From NCBI RefSeq assembly GCF_014192155.1, contig NZ_JACHXO010000011.1, positions 1 to 64,000 on the forward strand: a stretch of 64,000 bases of DNA, read 5' to 3'. The stretch comes from Roseateles terrae. Its GTDB lineage: Bacteria; Pseudomonadota; Gammaproteobacteria; Burkholderiales; Burkholderiaceae_C. This document shows positions 62,474-64,000 of the stretch, piece by piece. The notes beneath the pieces were generated by a model. The model did not search any database. It was not told the origin of the DNA and was given only the letters and a program-made list of their open reading frames with translations. How positions within the stretch are numbered: the stretch's first letter is position 1; each line of letters begins with the position of its first letter. A program made the translations under genes and the position numbers.

Positions 62474-63529
62474 TCAGGCCGAGAACCGATACACCCCGTC
62501 GTCATCCAGACGACGCCGCAATTGTCCACCGAGCCACAGATGGTTCAGGTGCGCCACCGCTTCCCCCATCGCGAACGTTGTCTGGTGCAAATCCAGCGGC
62601 CGCCGGAACATCATCGGCAGCAGTTCTGCCGCATGGCTCGGCTGGGCCGTGCAGGCCTCCAGCACTTCCGCCAACCGTTCCGCATGGTGTTCCTGCAGCT
62701 GATCGATGCGGGCATGCAGCCCCTTGAACGGCTTGCCATGCGCCGGCAACACGAGCGTGTCGTCCGGCAGCGGCAACAGCCGTGCGAGCGAATCCAGGTA
62801 TTGACGCAGCGGATCCGCCTCCGGCTCCACATCCACCACCGACACATTGGTCGAGATCCGCGGCAACACCATGTCACCGGCGATCATCACGCCCATGGAG
62901 GCGGACCACAGGCTCATATGCTCCGGCGCATGGCCATGCCCCACCAGGCAGGTCCATTCGTGACCGCCAATGGTCAGCACCATGCCGTCCATCAGCCGCC
63001 GGAACGCCGGCGGCACCGCGGGGACCATGTTCGGGTAATAACTCGCCCGTCCGCGGATCTTCTCCAACGCCGCCGGGTCTGTCAGCCCATGGCTGCCGAA
63101 GAATGCCGCGGCCGCTTCGCCCCCCATGCCCACCGTGGACGACGACGCCACCCGCGCCAGCTGGTAGTCCGTGGCGCTCATCCACAGCCGGCAGTTCCAC
63201 CGCTCCGTCAGCCAGTGGGCCAGCCCCATGTGGTCGGGATGGAAGTGGGTCACCACCACGCGCAGCACCGGCAGCCCGTCCAGGTGATTCGCAAAAATCG
63301 TCTCCCAGTGAGCGATCGTCGCTTCACTGTGGATGCCGCAATCCACAATCGTCCAGCCGCGCTGACCGTCCACCTCGTCCTTCAACAGCCACAGGTTGAT
63401 GTGGTCCAGCGCGAAGGGCAGGCCCATGCGCAACCAGCGCAAACCGGGCGCCACTTCCAGCACGTCGCCGGGAGCGGGCAATTGATCACCGAGGGGGTAG
63501 GACAGTTCGGATTCGCGCGGATTGGCCAT
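62474..63529 (-). CDS. MBL-fold metallo-hydrolase, LiuR-neighbour
   Basis: A 351-residue metallo-beta-lactamase-fold hydrolase. Zinc residues are visible in VVTHFHPDHMGLAHWL, VGHGHAPEHMSLW, IAGDMVLPRI and VLPAHGKPF. It has a long C-terminal region (HHAERLAEVLEACTAQPSHAAELLPMMF) as in the larger hydrolases of this family. Substrate unknown; an acyl-CoA or lactone is a guess. It is divergent from a MerR (LiuR-like) gene with a 50-bp spacer holding a 17-bp operator-like site also present before icmF, so control by branched-chain acyl-CoA signals is likely. ATG 63529 is clear. Confidence 0.85.
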   Translation of the reverse strand: MANPRESELSYPLGDQLPAPGDVLEVAPGLRWLRMGLPFALDHINLWLLKDEVDGQRGWTIVDCGIHSEATIAHWETIFANHLDGLPVLRVVVTHFHPDHMGLAHWLTERWNCRLWMSATDYQLARVASSSTVGMGGEAAAAFFGSHGLTDPAALEKIRGRASYYPNMVPAVPPAFRRLMDGMVLTIGGHEWTCLVGHGHAPEHMSLWSASMGVMIAGDMVLPRISTNVSVVDVEPEADPLRQYLDSLARLLPLPDDTLVLPAHGKPFKGLHARIDQLQEHHAERLAEVLEACTAQPSHAAELLPMMFRRPLDLHQTTFAMGEAVAHLNHLWLGGQLRRRLDDDGVYRFSA

Positions 63530-63544
63530 GGCGGTAGACTTCAG

Positions 63545-63561
63545 GTTTACGTTTACGTCAA
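63545..63561. promoter_or_regulatory. Putative LiuR-type operator in the MBL/merR spacer
   Basis: GTTTACGTTTACGTCAA lies in the 50-bp spacer between the divergent MBL and MerR genes. It differs at one base from the reverse complement of the site at 30097-30113 before icmF. A position between divergent genes suits auto-regulation by the MerR protein. Confidence 0.6.
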
Positions 63562-63579
63562 CGTCACCGCAGTGTAGCC

Positions 63580-64000
63580 ATGAGCACCGAGTCCCGCCCG
63601 ACCCTTCCCCCCGACCCGCTGGAGGGTGTGCTCTCCGCGCCGGACAGCGACGACGGCCTGCCCGAGGTCCATCTGGGCGCCGGTCCGCTCTTCACCATCA
63701 CCGAGCTGGCGACGGAATTCGACATCACCCCCCGGGCCATCCGCTTCTATGAAGACATGGGCCTGCTCACCCCGGCGCGCGCCGGCCGCAACCGCGTCTA
63801 CACCCAGCGGGACCGCACCCGGCTCAAGCTCACCCTGCGGGGCAAGCGACTGGGCCTCTCCCTGCAGGACGTCAAACAGCTCGTGGACATGTACGACAGC
63901 CAGTCCGACACCGTGCCGCAATTGCGCGCCTTCCTTTCCGTGCTCGACCAGCACCGCCGTCAGCTGCGCCAGCAGCTCAGCGACATCGAAGTGACTCTGG
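63580..64000 (+). CDS. liuR: MerR family regulator, LiuR-like (3' end cut by window)
   Basis: The first about 140 residues of a MerR-family protein run to the window edge. An N-terminal acidic extension of about 38 residues precedes the winged HTH: FTITELATEFDITPRAIRFYEDMGLLTPARAGRNRVYTQRDRTRLK in pieces, then LTLRGKRLGLSLQDVKQLVDMY and a coiled-coil start (LSVLDQHRRQLRQQLSDIE). The MerR signature ITPRAIRFYEDMGLL is clear. In this order LiuR regulators control branched-chain amino acid catabolism. The name rests on the helix pattern and on the shared operator with icmF, not on a full alignment. Confidence 0.8.
   Translation, partial: MSTESRPTLPPDPLEGVLSAPDSDDGLPEVHLGAGPLFTITELATEFDITPRAIRFYEDMGLLTPARAGRNRVYTQRDRTRLKLTLRGKRLGLSLQDVKQLVDMYDSQSDTVPQLRAFLSVLDQHRRQLRQQLSDIEVTL

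Overview
The window reads as a high-GC betaproteobacterial chromosome of the order Burkholderiales. The genus is inferred only loosely, to the Roseateles/Mitsuaria/Rubrivivax neighbourhood. Support comes from the 3' end of a betaproteobacterial-type 5S rRNA, from gene orders I associate with this order (cobW-dksA-STAS-hslVU and corC-lnt-glyQ-glyS-gmhB-plsC), and from several methyl-accepting chemotaxis proteins. I see no insertion sequence, prophage or CRISPR array.

Layout. 1-106: end of an rRNA operon and its terminator. 0.2-8.6 kb: FadD-like acyl-CoA ligase with an MBL-fold hydrolase, an esterase/lipase, 4-hydroxyphenylpyruvate dioxygenase with a divergent Lrp/AsnC regulator, an HDOD protein, two small unknown proteins, two tandem-repeat arrays and an HTH-like protein. 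8.7-16.7 kb: an EF-G paralogue lacking the catalytic His, a PQQ-type sugar dehydrogenase, tandem GNAT paralogues, a degenerate GGDEF membrane protein, and a GlxA/FtrA-type regulator divergent from a rhodanese. 16.7-23.2 kb: structured repeat copy 1, CreA-like protein, an ABM monooxygenase/P450 pair divergent from an ArsR/DUF72 pair, a canonical diguanylate cyclase and a ChaA-type antiporter. 23.3-30 kb: two MCPs and the fused mutase IcmF.

30-42.7 kb is the most coherent system: assimilatory nitrate/nitrite reduction. It holds a NasT-like ANTAR regulator, an NrtABD-type transporter, a protein joining ANTAR to two PilJ/P-box-like domains, nirB, nirD, nasA and cobA (sirohaem synthesis). Both main transcription units start with a good sigma-54 promoter followed by a leader. 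The nrtA leader has two hairpins with identical AAAGGC hexaloops (the A1/G4 ANTAR target), and its second hairpin shares bases with a terminator stem. This is consistent with nitrogen control of initiation plus nitrate-dependent antitermination.

42.8-64 kb: an MFS exporter behind a lone ParE-like toxin, a third MCP, coaX, a nucleotidyltransferase, hslVU, a STAS protein, dksA, a zinc-type CobW GTPase, and a forward run corC-lnt-glyQ-glyS-gmhB-plsC-metallopeptidase. The GmhB here has lost its nucleophile Asp and a metal-ligand Asp. The window closes with structured repeat copy 2, an MBL-fold hydrolase and a divergent MerR (LiuR-like) gene cut by the window edge. A 17-bp site in that divergent promoter recurs upstream of icmF.

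The least explained feature is a repeat present twice, at about 16.8 and 62.0 kb. Each copy is a 27-nt outer stem around a 49-nt core. The core is about 80% identical while the stems differ in sequence but both still pair, and both copies lie between convergent genes.
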